Positions 35,639 through 44,635 of a stretch of 64,000 nt of DNA are shown here, piece by piece (within the stretch, counting starts at the first letter, position 1; the number at the start of each line of letters is the position of its first letter). Under the pieces are notes generated by a model. That model did not search any database and was not told the origin of the DNA. It was given only the letters and a program-made list of their open reading frames with translations. Source of the DNA: Salinicola halophyticus (GTDB taxonomy: Bacteria > Pseudomonadota > Gammaproteobacteria > Pseudomonadales > Halomonadaceae); NCBI RefSeq assembly GCF_003206695.1, contig NZ_PZJN01000001.1, positions 60,194-124,193 of the forward strand. The letters run 5' to 3'. The translations under genes and the position numbers were made by a program.

Positions 35639-36816
35639 GTGCCGCCTTCGATTGCCGTCTTTCCCGGCCCGGCATCGTCTGCTCGCTGGGTGACGATCTC
35701 GAGACGATCGGCCGCGCGCTGTTCACGGGTGAGCGGGGGCTGACGATCAGCGATGCCTTCACCCCGGGCCGCCCCCTGCCGCTGGGCCAGGTCGAGGGAC
35801 AACTCCCCGACGACAGCCAGTGGCCGCAAGATCATCGCAGTCGCAACAACCGGCTGCTGGCATTGGCGCTGGCACGCCTCGACGGTCAGGTCGAGCGCCT
35901 GCTGGCGACGGTGGCGAGAGACCGGATCGGCGTGGTCATCGGCACCAGCACCTCGGGGATCGGCGAAACCGAACGGGCAATTGCCGCCAGCGGCCGAGAT
36001 GCGCCGCTACCCGAGGACTTCGCCTATGCGCGCCAGGAATTGGGGGCGCCGGCGCGCTTCCTCGCCGAACGGCTGGGGATCACCGGCCCCTGCTACGCCC
36101 TCTCCACGGCCTGCAGTTCGAGTGCCAGAGCGTTGGCCAGCGCCAGGCGCCTGCTCAAGAGCGGCCAGTGCGACGCGGTAATCGCCGGCGGCGCGGATAG
36201 CCTGTGCCGCCTGACCGTCAACGGATTCCTGAGCCTGGAAGCGGTCAGCGCCGAGCCTTGCCTGCCTTTTTCCCGTCACCGCGACGGGATCAATCTGGGC
36301 GAAGCGGCTGCGCTGTTCGTGGTCACGCCGGAAGCCGGCGGCATTCAGCTGGCCGGTGTCGGCGAAAGCGTCGATGCCCACCATATCTCGGCGCCGCGCC
36401 CGGATGGCAGCGGTGCCGCCGAGGCCATGCGCCAGGCACTTGCAATGGCCGGGCGCGATCCGGCTGAGATCGACTATCTCAATCTGCACGGCACCGGCAC
36501 GCGGCTCAACGACAGCATGGAAGCCGCCGCCGTGACGACGCTCTTTCCCGCGCCGCCCGCCTGCAGTTCGACCAAGGCCCTGACCGGCCACACGCTGGGC
36601 GCGGCCGGCGCGCTGGAGGCGGCATTCTGCTGGCTGGCACTCGAACGGGGTCAGTTGCCGAGGCACGTCTTCGACGGTGAATACGATCCGGAGCTTCCCG
36701 CCTTGCCACTGGTGACAACCAACTCGGCGCCGGCGCAGCGGCCACGACATGCGCTGAGCAACAGCTTTGCCTTCGGCGGCAACAACGCCAGCCTGCTGCT
36801 GACCCGGGCCGACTGA
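35635..36816 (+). CDS. Beta-ketoacyl-ACP synthase (ApeO-like KS)
   Basis: 393 residues. The full active site is present: Cys160 in STACSSSARAL, His285 in LHGTGTRLND and His319 in KALTGHTLGAAG, plus NSFAFGGNNASLL at the C-terminus. It elongates the polyene chain on ACP, probably as a heterodimer with the truncated chain-length factor encoded at 25.3 kb. Many related clusters have another KS (ApeR) at the end; none is present here, so this is the only catalytic KS in the cluster. Confidence 0.93.
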   Translation: MSAAFDCRLSRPGIVCSLGDDLETIGRALFTGERGLTISDAFTPGRPLPLGQVEGQLPDDSQWPQDHRSRNNRLLALALARLDGQVERLLATVARDRIGVVIGTSTSGIGETERAIAASGRDAPLPEDFAYARQELGAPARFLAERLGITGPCYALSTACSSSARALASARRLLKSGQCDAVIAGGADSLCRLTVNGFLSLEAVSAEPCLPFSRHRDGINLGEAAALFVVTPEAGGIQLAGVGESVDAHHISAPRPDGSGAAEAMRQALAMAGRDPAEIDYLNLHGTGTRLNDSMEAAAVTTLFPAPPACSSTKALTGHTLGAAGALEAAFCWLALERGQLPRHVFDGEYDPELPALPLVTTNSAPAQRPRHALSNSFAFGGNNASLLLTRAD

Positions 36817-36865
36817 CGCGCCAGCTCGCCCCGCCAAGAGACACGCAAGAAACAATGGAATCCCC

Positions 36866-37339
36866 TTGACTGCATTCGACCCAGTTTCCCTGCCCTGCCC
36901 CATCGCGCCGCTGATTCCTCATGCCCGCGGCATGTGTCTGCTGACGCGCCTCATCGAGGTCGATTACGAGGGCGGCGTGGCCGAAACGACGACCCGGCGC
37001 GACGATCTGTTCGCCGAAGCCGACGGGATCCCGGCCTGGGTAGGCGTCGAGTGGCTGGCCCAGACCGTCGCCGCCTGGGCCGGCTTCCGCGCCGCCGCAT
37101 CGGGCGAGTCTCCGGCACCCGGGTTGCTGCTCGGGGCCAAACGCTATCACGCTCGCGTTCCCGTCTTTACCTTCGATCAGCGAATCCGGATCGCCGTGAC
37201 CGTCGAATTCGTCGCCGACAACGGCGTGACTCAAATCAGCGGCAAGCTGTACCCGGCGGAAGAGGCCGAGGCGCCGCTGGCCCAGGGCAGCCTGACGCTC
37301 TATCGGCCGGATTCGATGCCGACGCTGAACGGCGTCTGA
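36866..37339 (+). CDS. ApeP-like hot-dog 3-hydroxyacyl-ACP dehydratase
   Basis: 157 residues starting at TTG 36866; no ATG is available in frame. CPIAPLIPHARGMCLLTRLIEVD and GVEWLAQTVAAWAGFRA fit the FabA/FabZ-like ApeP dehydratases, with His19 in PHARGM as catalytic candidate. It would dehydrate beta-hydroxyacyl-ACP together with the ApeI-like domain of the fused ligase. The TTG overlaps the stop of a four-codon frame (36855-36869, MESP) preceded by AAGA, suggesting coupled re-initiation. Confidence 0.85.
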   Translation: MTAFDPVSLPCPIAPLIPHARGMCLLTRLIEVDYEGGVAETTTRRDDLFAEADGIPAWVGVEWLAQTVAAWAGFRAAASGESPAPGLLLGAKRYHARVPVFTFDQRIRIAVTVEFVADNGVTQISGKLYPAEEAEAPLAQGSLTLYRPDSMPTLNGV

Positions 37340-37380
37340 TCGCCTTGATTTCATCATCCGCAGCTCTGTACCGAGGCACC

Positions 37381-38118
37381 ATGGAACAACGATATTCCGA
37401 GACAATTCTGATCACCGGGGCCAATCGCGGCATCGGCGAAGCGATCGCCAAACGGCTGGCGGGGGACGGTTACGACCTGGTGCTGCACTGCCGGCGACCT
37501 GGAGAAGACATCGACTCGGTCAAGGCCGCGGTGGAAGCCGAAGGACGCCAGGCACGCGTCGTCCACTTCGACGTGACCGCACGAGAGACGGTCAAGACGG
37601 TGCTGGAAGCGGATATCGCCGAGCACGGTTGCTACTACGGCGTGGTCTGCAACGCCGGTATCACCGCGGACAAGCCCTTTCCGGCACTGACGGGAGAGGA
37701 TTGGGACAGCGTCCTCCGGACCAATCTGGACGGTTTCTACAACGTGCTGCATCCGCTCATCATGCCGATGATCCAGCGCCGCCAGCCTGGCCGGATCGTC
37801 ACGCTCTCGTCGATGTCGGGCATGATCGGCAATCGCGGTCAGGTCAACTACAGCGCGGCCAAAGCCGGGATCATCGGCGCCACCAAGGCGCTGGCCGTCG
37901 AGCTGGCCAAACGCAAGATCACGGTCAACTGCGTTGCCCCGGGCTGGATCGAGACGCGGATGACCGACGAGCTTCCGCGTGACGAGGTTCGCAAGCTGAT
38001 CCCCATGCAGCGTGTCGGAAAAGCCGAAGAGGTCGCCGGCACCGTGAGCTTTCTGTGTTCAAGGGACGCGGCCTACATCACGCGTCAGGTGATCGCGGTG
38101 AATGGCGGCATGATCTAA
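37381..38118 (+). CDS. FabG-like 3-oxoacyl-ACP reductase (ApeQ-like)
   Basis: 245 residues, classical SDR: LITGANRGIGEAIAKRL, CNAGITADKPF, the Ser of TLSSMSGMIGNRGQ, YSAAKAG, and NCVAPGWIETRMTDELP, as in FabG. It reduces the beta-keto group of each elongation cycle. It is the last gene of the cluster; a terminal KS gene (ApeR) that usually follows is missing. An interspersed inverted-repeat element begins at the base after its TAA. Confidence 0.93.
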   Translation: MEQRYSETILITGANRGIGEAIAKRLAGDGYDLVLHCRRPGEDIDSVKAAVEAEGRQARVVHFDVTARETVKTVLEADIAEHGCYYGVVCNAGITADKPFPALTGEDWDSVLRTNLDGFYNVLHPLIMPMIQRRQPGRIVTLSSMSGMIGNRGQVNYSAAKAGIIGATKALAVELAKRKITVNCVAPGWIETRMTDELPRDEVRKLIPMQRVGKAEEVAGTVSFLCSRDAAYITRQVIAVNGGMI

Positions 38119-38259
38119 GAGGATGTTTACAAAAGGGCTGCGCTCGGCGATACGGCGTTAAAATCGGTTTCACAATGCTCATTTACCCCTCGTAAACGGC
38201 GCTTGATCAGCCGATTTCGCCTTGCCTCGCCGTCGCTCGCCTGTTTGGTAATCACCCTC
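38119..38259. repeat. MITE-like interspersed repeat, copy A
   Basis: 141 bp with terminal inverted repeats: GAGGATGTTTACAAA at the left, and GAGGGTGATTACCAAA as the complement of the right end. The interior, with GCGTTAAAATCGG, ATGCTCATTTACCCC and GCCGATTTCGCCTTG, is shared with copy B at 51060-51216 in the opposite orientation. It starts immediately after the stop codon of the ketoreductase gene. It has no coding capacity. Confidence 0.88.
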
Positions 38260-38361
38260 CAAGCGCCTGCTGGCTATCCATTTTAGAGAACGCTCAAGAA
38301 CAGCGTTGCAGCGCCGATAAAGCGCCATGGCGACAACGCCTTCTCTTGATTGGATATCAGC

Positions 38362-38967
38362 ATGAAATCCGGCATTTCCATCGCCCTGATCATCATCGTG
38401 CTGCTGGCGCTGGCCGCCGGTGGCGTGCTGGCCAGCGACCTTGGCTGGCCGCTGCCGGCCGACGCGCTGGCGCCGTTGGGCGTCTACCTGTTGACGCTGG
38501 TCCTGGCGGGTTGGTTGTGCGTGCAGCTGGTGGTGCTGGTCAGAGGGCTCATGCGTCAGCAGCAGGCGCTGATCGAGAGCCAGGATGCGGTACGCCGCCA
38601 GTTGGAGTCTGCCGAACTGTCTCAACTGATGGGCCAGTTCGTGCAGCACGCCGAAGCGCTATTGGACAAGGAGAGCCTCGATCCCAACAAGCGCAGCGTG
38701 ATGCGCTGCCTGGCGATCGATGCCATGCGCGGCAACAGCGGCCGCGGGGATGTCAATTACTCCCGCCTGGCGCAGCTGTTCGAGTGGCTGGATGCCGAGG
38801 CACAGCGCCACGAAGACGATGCCCACCGTCTGCAGCTGATGCTGCCGACGCTCATGCAGTACGCCGAGATCGCCTGGCAGCTGTGCCAGATTGGCGAAAG
38901 CCAATCTGAGCGGTTGTCGCGCTTTCTGCGACACCGGCCAGCGCCGCCATCCCGCGACGACGGCTGA
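38362..38967 (+). CDS. Membrane-anchored hypothetical protein, 201 aa
   Basis: From ATG 38362 (a TTG 12 bases upstream is in frame). Two N-terminal membrane helices (SIALIIIVLLALAAGGVL and LGVYLLTLVLAGWLCVQLVVLV) are followed by a cytoplasmic helical, probably coiled-coil region (LMRQQQALIESQDAVRRQLESAELSQLM). A soluble part then has DPNKRSVMRCLAIDAMRG and a Glu/His-rich segment. The family is not recognised. It is preceded by the interspersed repeat, so it is probably not part of the pigment operon. Confidence 0.7.
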   Translation: MKSGISIALIIIVLLALAAGGVLASDLGWPLPADALAPLGVYLLTLVLAGWLCVQLVVLVRGLMRQQQALIESQDAVRRQLESAELSQLMGQFVQHAEALLDKESLDPNKRSVMRCLAIDAMRGNSGRGDVNYSRLAQLFEWLDAEAQRHEDDAHRLQLMLPTLMQYAEIAWQLCQIGESQSERLSRFLRHRPAPPSRDDG

Positions 38968-39061
38968 ACCAGACGACTGAGCCAGACGACCGAGCCAACG
39001 GCTCCCGATTCGACCGGCGTCCTCTGGCTCTCGACATCACGACGACATCGGCGCAAGTCGT

Positions 39062-39922
39062 TCAGCGCAGTACCAGCGTCGCCGTCCGAGCGTGTCGCAG
39101 CATCGCTGTGGTGGTGCTGCCAACCAGCAGATGGCGAATGCGCGAATGGCCGTAGGCGCCCATGATCATCAGGTCGATCTGCTGACGATCGGCGTAGTCG
39201 GCGAGCACCTCGTCGACATCACCGGCGAGAATCGTGCCCTGGGCGTCGACCTGCCCCTGACGCAGTCGATCCAGCGCCCACTGGAGCTGGGCGCGCTGAT
39301 CATCGGTACCGGCGCCGATCATGACCACATGACAGACCAGCCCGTTGAGCAACGGGCTCTCGGCGATCATCTCCACGCCCTTGCGGGTCGTCTGGCCGCC
39401 ATCGAAGGCCAGCAGCAATCGGGATGGCGGCTGGAATTCTGGCGGGGTCACCAGAATCGGCGTGTGCAGCGTGCGCACGACCCGTTCGAGGTTGCTGCCC
39501 AGATGCTCGAGAGCTTCGTCCGCCGACTCGCCGCGCTTGCCCAGCACCACCAGCCGGGTCTGAGGCTCGCGCTCGACCAGCGACTCGATCAGTTCCCCGT
39601 GACGCAAGGCGGTCGAGACCTTGGCGCTCGGGGCCAGGCGCTCGGCTTGACCTCGCACGGCTTCCAGCAGTTCACGACCGTGCTGCTGCGCAATCTTGGC
39701 TCGCTGCTCGTCGAGTTCGGTCAACTGTTCGCGCAGATGTTCACGACTCCCCAGACCGATCTGTCCGCTGGCGTCGGCGGCGCCCAGACACGGCGCCTTG
39801 CTCAACACGTGCATCAGTTCGATCGGCGCTCCGATCCGTTCGGCGGCCCACGACGCCGCGGCGCAGACCGCGAACGCGTGGTGCGAGTCGTCAATGCAGG
39901 CCAGGACCTGACGTCCACTCAT
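39062..39922 (-). CDS. Tandem-domain universal stress protein
   Basis: 286 residues in two UspA-like halves. The N-terminal half starts VLACIDDSHHAFAVCAAASWAAERIG and lacks a clear nucleotide loop. The C-terminal half ends in LMIMGAYGHSRIRHLLVGSTTTAMLRHA, the G-x2-G-x9-G-S/T ATP-binding motif. It follows the SulP gene by 52 bases on the same strand, a pairing seen in other marine bacteria, and may modulate the transporter or respond to the same stress. Confidence 0.88.
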   Translation of the reverse strand: MSGRQVLACIDDSHHAFAVCAAASWAAERIGAPIELMHVLSKAPCLGAADASGQIGLGSREHLREQLTELDEQRAKIAQQHGRELLEAVRGQAERLAPSAKVSTALRHGELIESLVEREPQTRLVVLGKRGESADEALEHLGSNLERVVRTLHTPILVTPPEFQPPSRLLLAFDGGQTTRKGVEMIAESPLLNGLVCHVVMIGAGTDDQRAQLQWALDRLRQGQVDAQGTILAGDVDEVLADYADRQQIDLMIMGAYGHSRIRHLLVGSTTTAMLRHARTATLVLR

Positions 39923-39974
39923 GGGTTTCTCCTTTCAGTCGTTCTTGATTGATGGTCCAGAGTGTCGGGCCGAC

Positions 39975-41462
39975 TTAATGGCCCATGAGTTTTTCCACGG
40001 CGTCCGGCTTGTCATGCACCCCGAAACGATCGACCAGGGTGGCACTGGCCTGATTCATGCCCACCACTTCGACATCGGTGCCCTCGCGACGGAACTTGAC
40101 CACCACGTTGTCCAGCGCTTCGACCGCGGTGATATCCCAGAAGTGAGCACGGGAGACATCGATCGTCACGCTTTCGATGGCCTCCTTGAAATCGAACCCG
40201 GCATTGAACCGGGTGGACGAGGCGAAGAAGACCTGGCCGACGACCTCATAGTTGCGCGTCTTGCCATCGTCGTCCATGCGACTCCCGATGTAGAGAACCT
40301 GCCCGACCTTGTTGGCAAAGAACAGCGACGCCAGCAGCACGCCGACCCCCACGCCGATGGCCAGGTTGTGGGTCGTCACCACGACGATCACCGTGGCGAG
40401 CATGACGATGTTGGTCGACATCGGATGGCGACGGAGGTTGACGATGGATTCCCAGCTGAACGTGCCGATCGAGACCATGATCATCACCGCGACCAGCGCG
40501 GCCATGGGTATCTGCGACACCCAGTCACCCAGGAAGACCACCAGGATCAGCAGGAACGCGCCGGCGATCAGGGTGGATAGACGCGTACGACCGCCGGATT
40601 TCACGTTGATCACCGACTGACCGATCATCGCGCAGCCGGCCATGCCGCCGAGCAGGCCGGAGAAGATGTTGGCGACGCCCTGCCCCTTGCACTCGCGATT
40701 CTTGTCGCTCGAGGTATCGGTCAATTCGTCGACGATCGTCGCCGTCATCATCGACTCGAGCAGACCCACGACGGCAATACCCAGCGAATACGGCAGGATG
40801 ATCATCAGGGTGTCGAGATTGAGCGGCACGTCGGGCCACAGGAAGACCGGCAGGGAATCGGGCAGTTCGCCCATGTCGCCCACGGTGCGAATGTCCATGC
40901 CGCTGACCATGTAGACGATCGTCAGCACCACGATGCAGACCAGCGGTGACGGCAGCATCTTGCCGATGACCGGCAGGTACGGGAACAGATAGATGATGCC
41001 GAGCCCGGCGGCAGTCATCGCATAGACGTGCCAGGTGACGTTGGTCAGCTCCGGCAGTTGGGCCATGAAGATCAGAATCGCCAGCGCGTTGACGAACCCG
41101 GTGACCACCGAGCGCGACACGAAGCGCATCAGCTCGCCCAGGCGCAAGTAACCGAACACGATCTGGATCACCCCGGTCAACAGCGTCGCTGCCAGCAGGT
41201 ATTCGAGGCCGTGGTCGCGCACCAGGGTCACCATCAGCAGCGCCGTGGCGCCGGTCGCCGCCGAGATCATCCCTGGCCGGCCGCCGGTGAACGCAATTAC
41301 CACCGCGATCGAGAACGACGCGTAGAGACCGATCTTGGGGTCGACACCGGCGATGATCGAAAATGCGATCGCCTCCGGAATCAGCGCCATCGCGACGACG
41401 GCACCGGCCAGCACGTCGGCACGGACGTTGGATAACCAGTGTCTTTTTATCATTTCGAACAT
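39975..41462 (-). CDS. SulP-family anion transporter with STAS domain
   Basis: 495 residues, 10-12 membrane helices, then a cytoplasmic STAS domain (about 405-490, with [25 protein letters not shown]). [25 protein letters not shown] and [15 protein letters not shown] are the sulfate-transporter signatures; [37 protein letters not shown] is the conserved second half. Substrates in the family range from sulfate to bicarbonate and dicarboxylates (DauA); none can be fixed here. It is probably the first gene of a two-gene operon with the universal stress protein. Confidence 0.9.
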   Translation of the reverse strand: MFEMIKRHWLSNVRADVLAGAVVAMALIPEAIAFSIIAGVDPKIGLYASFSIAVVIAFTGGRPGMISAATGATALLMVTLVRDHGLEYLLAATLLTGVIQIVFGYLRLGELMRFVSRSVVTGFVNALAILIFMAQLPELTNVTWHVYAMTAAGLGIIYLFPYLPVIGKMLPSPLVCIVVLTIVYMVSGMDIRTVGDMGELPDSLPVFLWPDVPLNLDTLMIILPYSLGIAVVGLLESMMTATIVDELTDTSSDKNRECKGQGVANIFSGLLGGMAGCAMIGQSVINVKSGGRTRLSTLIAGAFLLILVVFLGDWVSQIPMAALVAVMIMVSIGTFSWESIVNLRRHPMSTNIVMLATVIVVVTTHNLAIGVGVGVLLASLFFANKVGQVLYIGSRMDDDGKTRNYEVVGQVFFASSTRFNAGFDFKEAIESVTIDVSRAHFWDITAVEALDNVVVKFRREGTDVEVVGMNQASATLVDRFGVHDKPDAVEKLMGH

Positions 41463-41908
41463 GGGCAGTTCCCTGTCATAGGCCGCGATGGTCCGCCAGC
41501 GACGTTACCCATCCGCTCGATCGAATAAAGCGAAATGGTCACCTGTCATCGCGCCGAAGGTCAGCGGAGCGACGATACAGAGTGCAGTCGATGAACGGCC
41601 ACGCAGTCGCGGCAAGAATGTTGAATGGAATCGGACGAACAAGCAGATGCCGTCTCGCCGATACAGCGGTATCGGTGACAGCGAAGCGCGCGCATGAGGC
41701 ACGCCGAGGGGGGCATTACGCTAGGGTGGAGTCATACCGGCAATGGTGTAACCGAATCGGTCTTGCATGAGATCGACCTTGTCGAGCGCGTCATTGAATG
41801 ATCGAGAATTTTAGCGAGCGAGAGTCTACCACTAACGTCGGAAGGTTCCCAGACGGAATGCTGGCATCGCCAGATCAACGCGGGAGCGGTCGACGGCAAC
41901 TCGCCGGC
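41463..41908. other. Intergenic region without recognised gene
   Basis: 446 bases between the SulP start and the mntR stop, both on the minus strand. It should hold the SulP promoter and the end of the mntH-mntR transcript. No hairpin with a T-run and no convincing open frame was found. Confidence 0.45.
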
Positions 41909-42331
41909 TCAGCGGTTGTGCGCTTCCAGAAATCGCTGCATGGCTTCGACGGTAGCATCGCTGCAGTGATGCTCGATCCCTTCGGAGTCGGCTTCGGCGA
42001 CATGCGGCGGCACGCCGAGCGCCAGCAGCGTCGACAACACCAGCTGATGGCGTGCCTCGACCTTCGCCGCCAGCGTGGCGCCCTTTTCTGTCAGAAAGAC
42101 GCCGCGATAGGGTCGCGCCTCGGCGAGACCGTCACGCTTGAGCCGGGCGATCACCTTGGAAACCGCGGCGGCACTGACCCCGAAACGCTCGGCCAGGTCG
42201 CTGGCGCGCGCCTCGCCGTGATCGCGATGCAGCTGCGCGATCTCTTCGACGTAATCTTCCACCAGCTCCTGCTGGTGGTCGAGACGCGTACGCTCGAAGC
42301 GCGCATAACGGGGACGTGGCGTTCCTGGCAT
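41909..42331 (-). CDS. mntR: MntR, manganese-responsive DtxR-family repressor
   Basis: 140 residues. The winged-helix domain (DYVEEIAQLHRDHGEARASDLAERFGVSAAAVSKVIARLKRDGLA) and LTEKGATLAAKVEARHQLVLSTLLALGVPP lead to the metal-binding AEADSEGIEHHCSDATVEAM, with Glu and His ligands as in enterobacterial MntR. It lacks the SH3-like domain, as usual for MntR. Encoded 75 bases downstream of mntH on the same strand, it probably represses that operon when Mn(II) is sufficient. Confidence 0.92.
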   Translation of the reverse strand: MPGTPRPRYARFERTRLDHQQELVEDYVEEIAQLHRDHGEARASDLAERFGVSAAAVSKVIARLKRDGLAEARPYRGVFLTEKGATLAAKVEARHQLVLSTLLALGVPPHVAEADSEGIEHHCSDATVEAMQRFLEAHNR

Positions 42332-42406
42332 GGTGTTCTCATCGACGGGCAGAATGATCGGCGACGGGTACCTTTGCAGCGTTCGCCCGCGCGCGTGCCT
42401 GAAAGC

Positions 42407-43684
42407 CTACAGCAACTCGAAGGCCAACACATAACCATTCAGCAAGATGATGATCGCGGCAATGAGACACCCCAACCCGGTCACCCAGCGGCGACTGGTC
42501 AGATTGCCCATCAGCCGATGCTGGGCCGTGAAGTGGATCAGCGGGATCAGCGCGAAGGGAATGCCGAAGCTCAGCACCACCTGGCTGGCGACCAGCACCT
42601 GCTGTTCCGGGAAGCCCAGCATGATGACAACGATGGCCGGCAGCATCGTCAACAGACGTCGCAGCCACAGCGGAATGGTGAAGCCGACGAAGCCCTGCAT
42701 CACGACCTGCCCCGCCATGGTGCCGACGATCGACGAGGACAACCCGGCCATCAACAGCGTGAAGCCGAAAAGCGTGCTCGCCAGATCGCGGTCCATCAAC
42801 GGTGCCAGCAGCTGATAGCTCTGTTCGATGGTGGCGACACCGGTACGCCCGTTGTCGAAGAAGACCGAGGCGGCCAGCGCCAGCATCGACAGGTTGATGA
42901 TACCGGCGATACCCATGCCGATGATCACGTCCCAGCGGTAGTAGCGCATGGCACGCTGGCGCTCGTCGTCGGTCTTGACTGTCACCCGGCGCTGCGACAG
43001 CGACGAGTGCAGATAGATGACGTGAGGCATCACCGTCGCGCCCAGAATCCCGGCGGCCAGGAAGACGGCGTAGCCGTCCGGAAATCCGGGCACCAGCAGC
43101 CCTTCCAGCGCCGGCGCGGCCTCGGGACGACCCATGATGATCTGGATGACGAAACCGGCGGCCACCGCCAGCAGCATGCTGCCGATGATGATTTCCAGCA
43201 GCCGGAAGCCGAAACGCTGCATGTAGAGCGCCGCGTAGGTGATCGCGCCGGTCAGCAGCGCGCCCTCGAGCATCGACATGCCGAACAGCAGATTGAACGC
43301 CAGCGCGGCGCCGAGGAATTCGGCCAGATCGGTGGCGATCGCCACCAGCTCGGCCTGCACCCAGTAGAACCAGACCAGCGGTCGCGGATAGCGCTCGCGA
43401 ATCATCTCCGCCAGATTTCTGCCGGTCGCCAGGCCCAACCGCACCGACAGCGTCTGGATCAGCATCGCCATCAGGTTGGCCCACAGCACCACCCACAGCA
43501 GCACGTAGCCGTAGCGCGAACCCGCTTCGATATTGGTCGCGAAGTTACCCGGATCGATATACGCCACCGCCGCGATCATGGCCGGGCCAAAGAACGGCAG
43601 GAAGCGGGATAACGCCGAACGCCTGCGCGCCTTGGTCGGCGCCAACGAGCTTTCGTCGCGGGATTCGGTCAGGGAATTCGACAC
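42407..43684 (-). CDS. mntH: Nramp-family Mn(II)/H+ symporter
   Basis: 425 residues with about 11 membrane helices. The metal-binding unwound helix 1 motif DPGNFATNIEAG and the helix 6 motif GATVMPHVIYLHSSL are intact. QAELVAIATDLAEFLGAALAF is the signature segment of bacterial MntH. It imports manganese (and to a lesser degree iron) in symport with protons. Its upstream region carries a 13-bp imperfect direct repeat that may bind MntR. Confidence 0.94.
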   Translation of the reverse strand: MSNSLTESRDESSLAPTKARRRSALSRFLPFFGPAMIAAVAYIDPGNFATNIEAGSRYGYVLLWVVLWANLMAMLIQTLSVRLGLATGRNLAEMIRERYPRPLVWFYWVQAELVAIATDLAEFLGAALAFNLLFGMSMLEGALLTGAITYAALYMQRFGFRLLEIIIGSMLLAVAAGFVIQIIMGRPEAAPALEGLLVPGFPDGYAVFLAAGILGATVMPHVIYLHSSLSQRRVTVKTDDERQRAMRYYRWDVIIGMGIAGIINLSMLALAASVFFDNGRTGVATIEQSYQLLAPLMDRDLASTLFGFTLLMAGLSSSIVGTMAGQVVMQGFVGFTIPLWLRRLLTMLPAIVVIMLGFPEQQVLVASQVVLSFGIPFALIPLIHFTAQHRLMGNLTSRRWVTGLGCLIAAIIILLNGYVLAFELL

Positions 43685-43728
43685 ATTGGCCTCTGGAAGT
43701 TACCGGCGCATCAAGACAACCGAGCCTT

Positions 43729-43760
43729 GGTTATCAAGTTAAACCACGGTTGACAAGATA
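43729..43760. promoter_or_regulatory. Direct repeat upstream of mntH (possible MntR region)
   Basis: GGTTATCAAGTTA (43729) and GGTTGACAAGATA (43748) match at 10 of 13 positions, 19 bases apart, about 45 bases before the mntH ATG. AACC/GGTT half-sites (AACCACGGTT) overlap them. They do not match the E. coli MntR box, so the regulator is a guess. Confidence 0.35.
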
Positions 43761-43850
43761 TACCCCAGTTACCAGACGCGCAACGGTGACTCCTCATGAG
43801 TTATCTCAATCGGGACGATTAGCGACAGGGCAATGCTGCCATCAGCTGGC

Positions 43851-44555
43851 CTAGCGCCACTGCAGAACCGGCCAACCGCGCGCTTCGGCGGTTTCGCGAA
43901 GGCGTGCATCCGGCTGGGTGGCGTGGGGATGATCGACGAATTCGAGCAAAGGCAGGTCATTGAAGGAGTCGCTGTAGCCCCAGGTTTCCCAGCCTTCGGC
44001 AAAGCCGGTGTCGTGACTGGAGAGCCACGCTTCGAAGGCGTCGAGCTTGCCGCGCTGGTAGGTCTGAATGCCGGTGGGTTCGCCGGTGAAACGGTCGCCG
44101 GCATCGAACTCGGGTAGCGTTGCCAGCGCGCCATCGGCACCGACGGCATGGGCGATCGGTTCGACCAGATGATGCATCGAGGCCGAGATCACCAGAGTGG
44201 CATGACCATCCCGGCCATGTTGCTGCAGACGTTCCACCCCTTCCTGCATCAGGCGCGGGCGAACGGACGCCTCGACAAAGGCCTCGACCTGCTCGCGAAC
44301 GCTCCGGCGCGAGCGACCCACGAGCGGTGCCAGCGAGAAACGCAGATGATCGGTCATGTTCAGCGTGCCGGCGTGGTACTGCTTGTCGTGGTCGCGCATC
44401 TGGTTCAGCAGGGCTTCGCCGTCCTCGACCCAGCCGCACTCGATGATCCACTCGAGCCACAGATGCGTGCAGTCGCCGTCGAGCAGCGTGTCGTCGAGAT
44501 CGAAGATAGCGAGCGCGGAAGGCGGACGGGGTAAATGGGAGCGTGACGTAGCCAA
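43851..44555 (-). CDS. HAD-IB family phosphatase (SerB/PSP-like)
   Basis: 234 residues. HAD motif I IFDLDDTLLDGD, motif II LVISAS, and the motif III/IV region EGWETWGYSDSFNDLPLLEFVD are complete; the cap is small and helical, as in the IB subfamily. Members hydrolyse phosphomonoesters such as phosphoserine or act on glycerol phosphates; the substrate is not determined. It is a stand-alone minus-strand gene between mntH and the slipin operon. Confidence 0.87.
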   Translation of the reverse strand: MATSRSHLPRPPSALAIFDLDDTLLDGDCTHLWLEWIIECGWVEDGEALLNQMRDHDKQYHAGTLNMTDHLRFSLAPLVGRSRRSVREQVEAFVEASVRPRLMQEGVERLQQHGRDGHATLVISASMHHLVEPIAHAVGADGALATLPEFDAGDRFTGEPTGIQTYQRGKLDAFEAWLSSHDTGFAEGWETWGYSDSFNDLPLLEFVDHPHATQPDARLRETAEARGWPVLQWR

Positions 44556-44635
44556 GCGAGACTCCGGTTCAATCGATTGAGAATGCGCTCAGGATACACG
44601 CTCGCCTCGTCACGGAAAGCGTCCGTCGGCGTCGA

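Noticed and set aside
41798..43612. 604-codon open frame on the plus strand
   Set aside because: Antisense to mntR and mntH, which have clear motifs; the translation is Gln/His/Arg-rich low-quality sequence.
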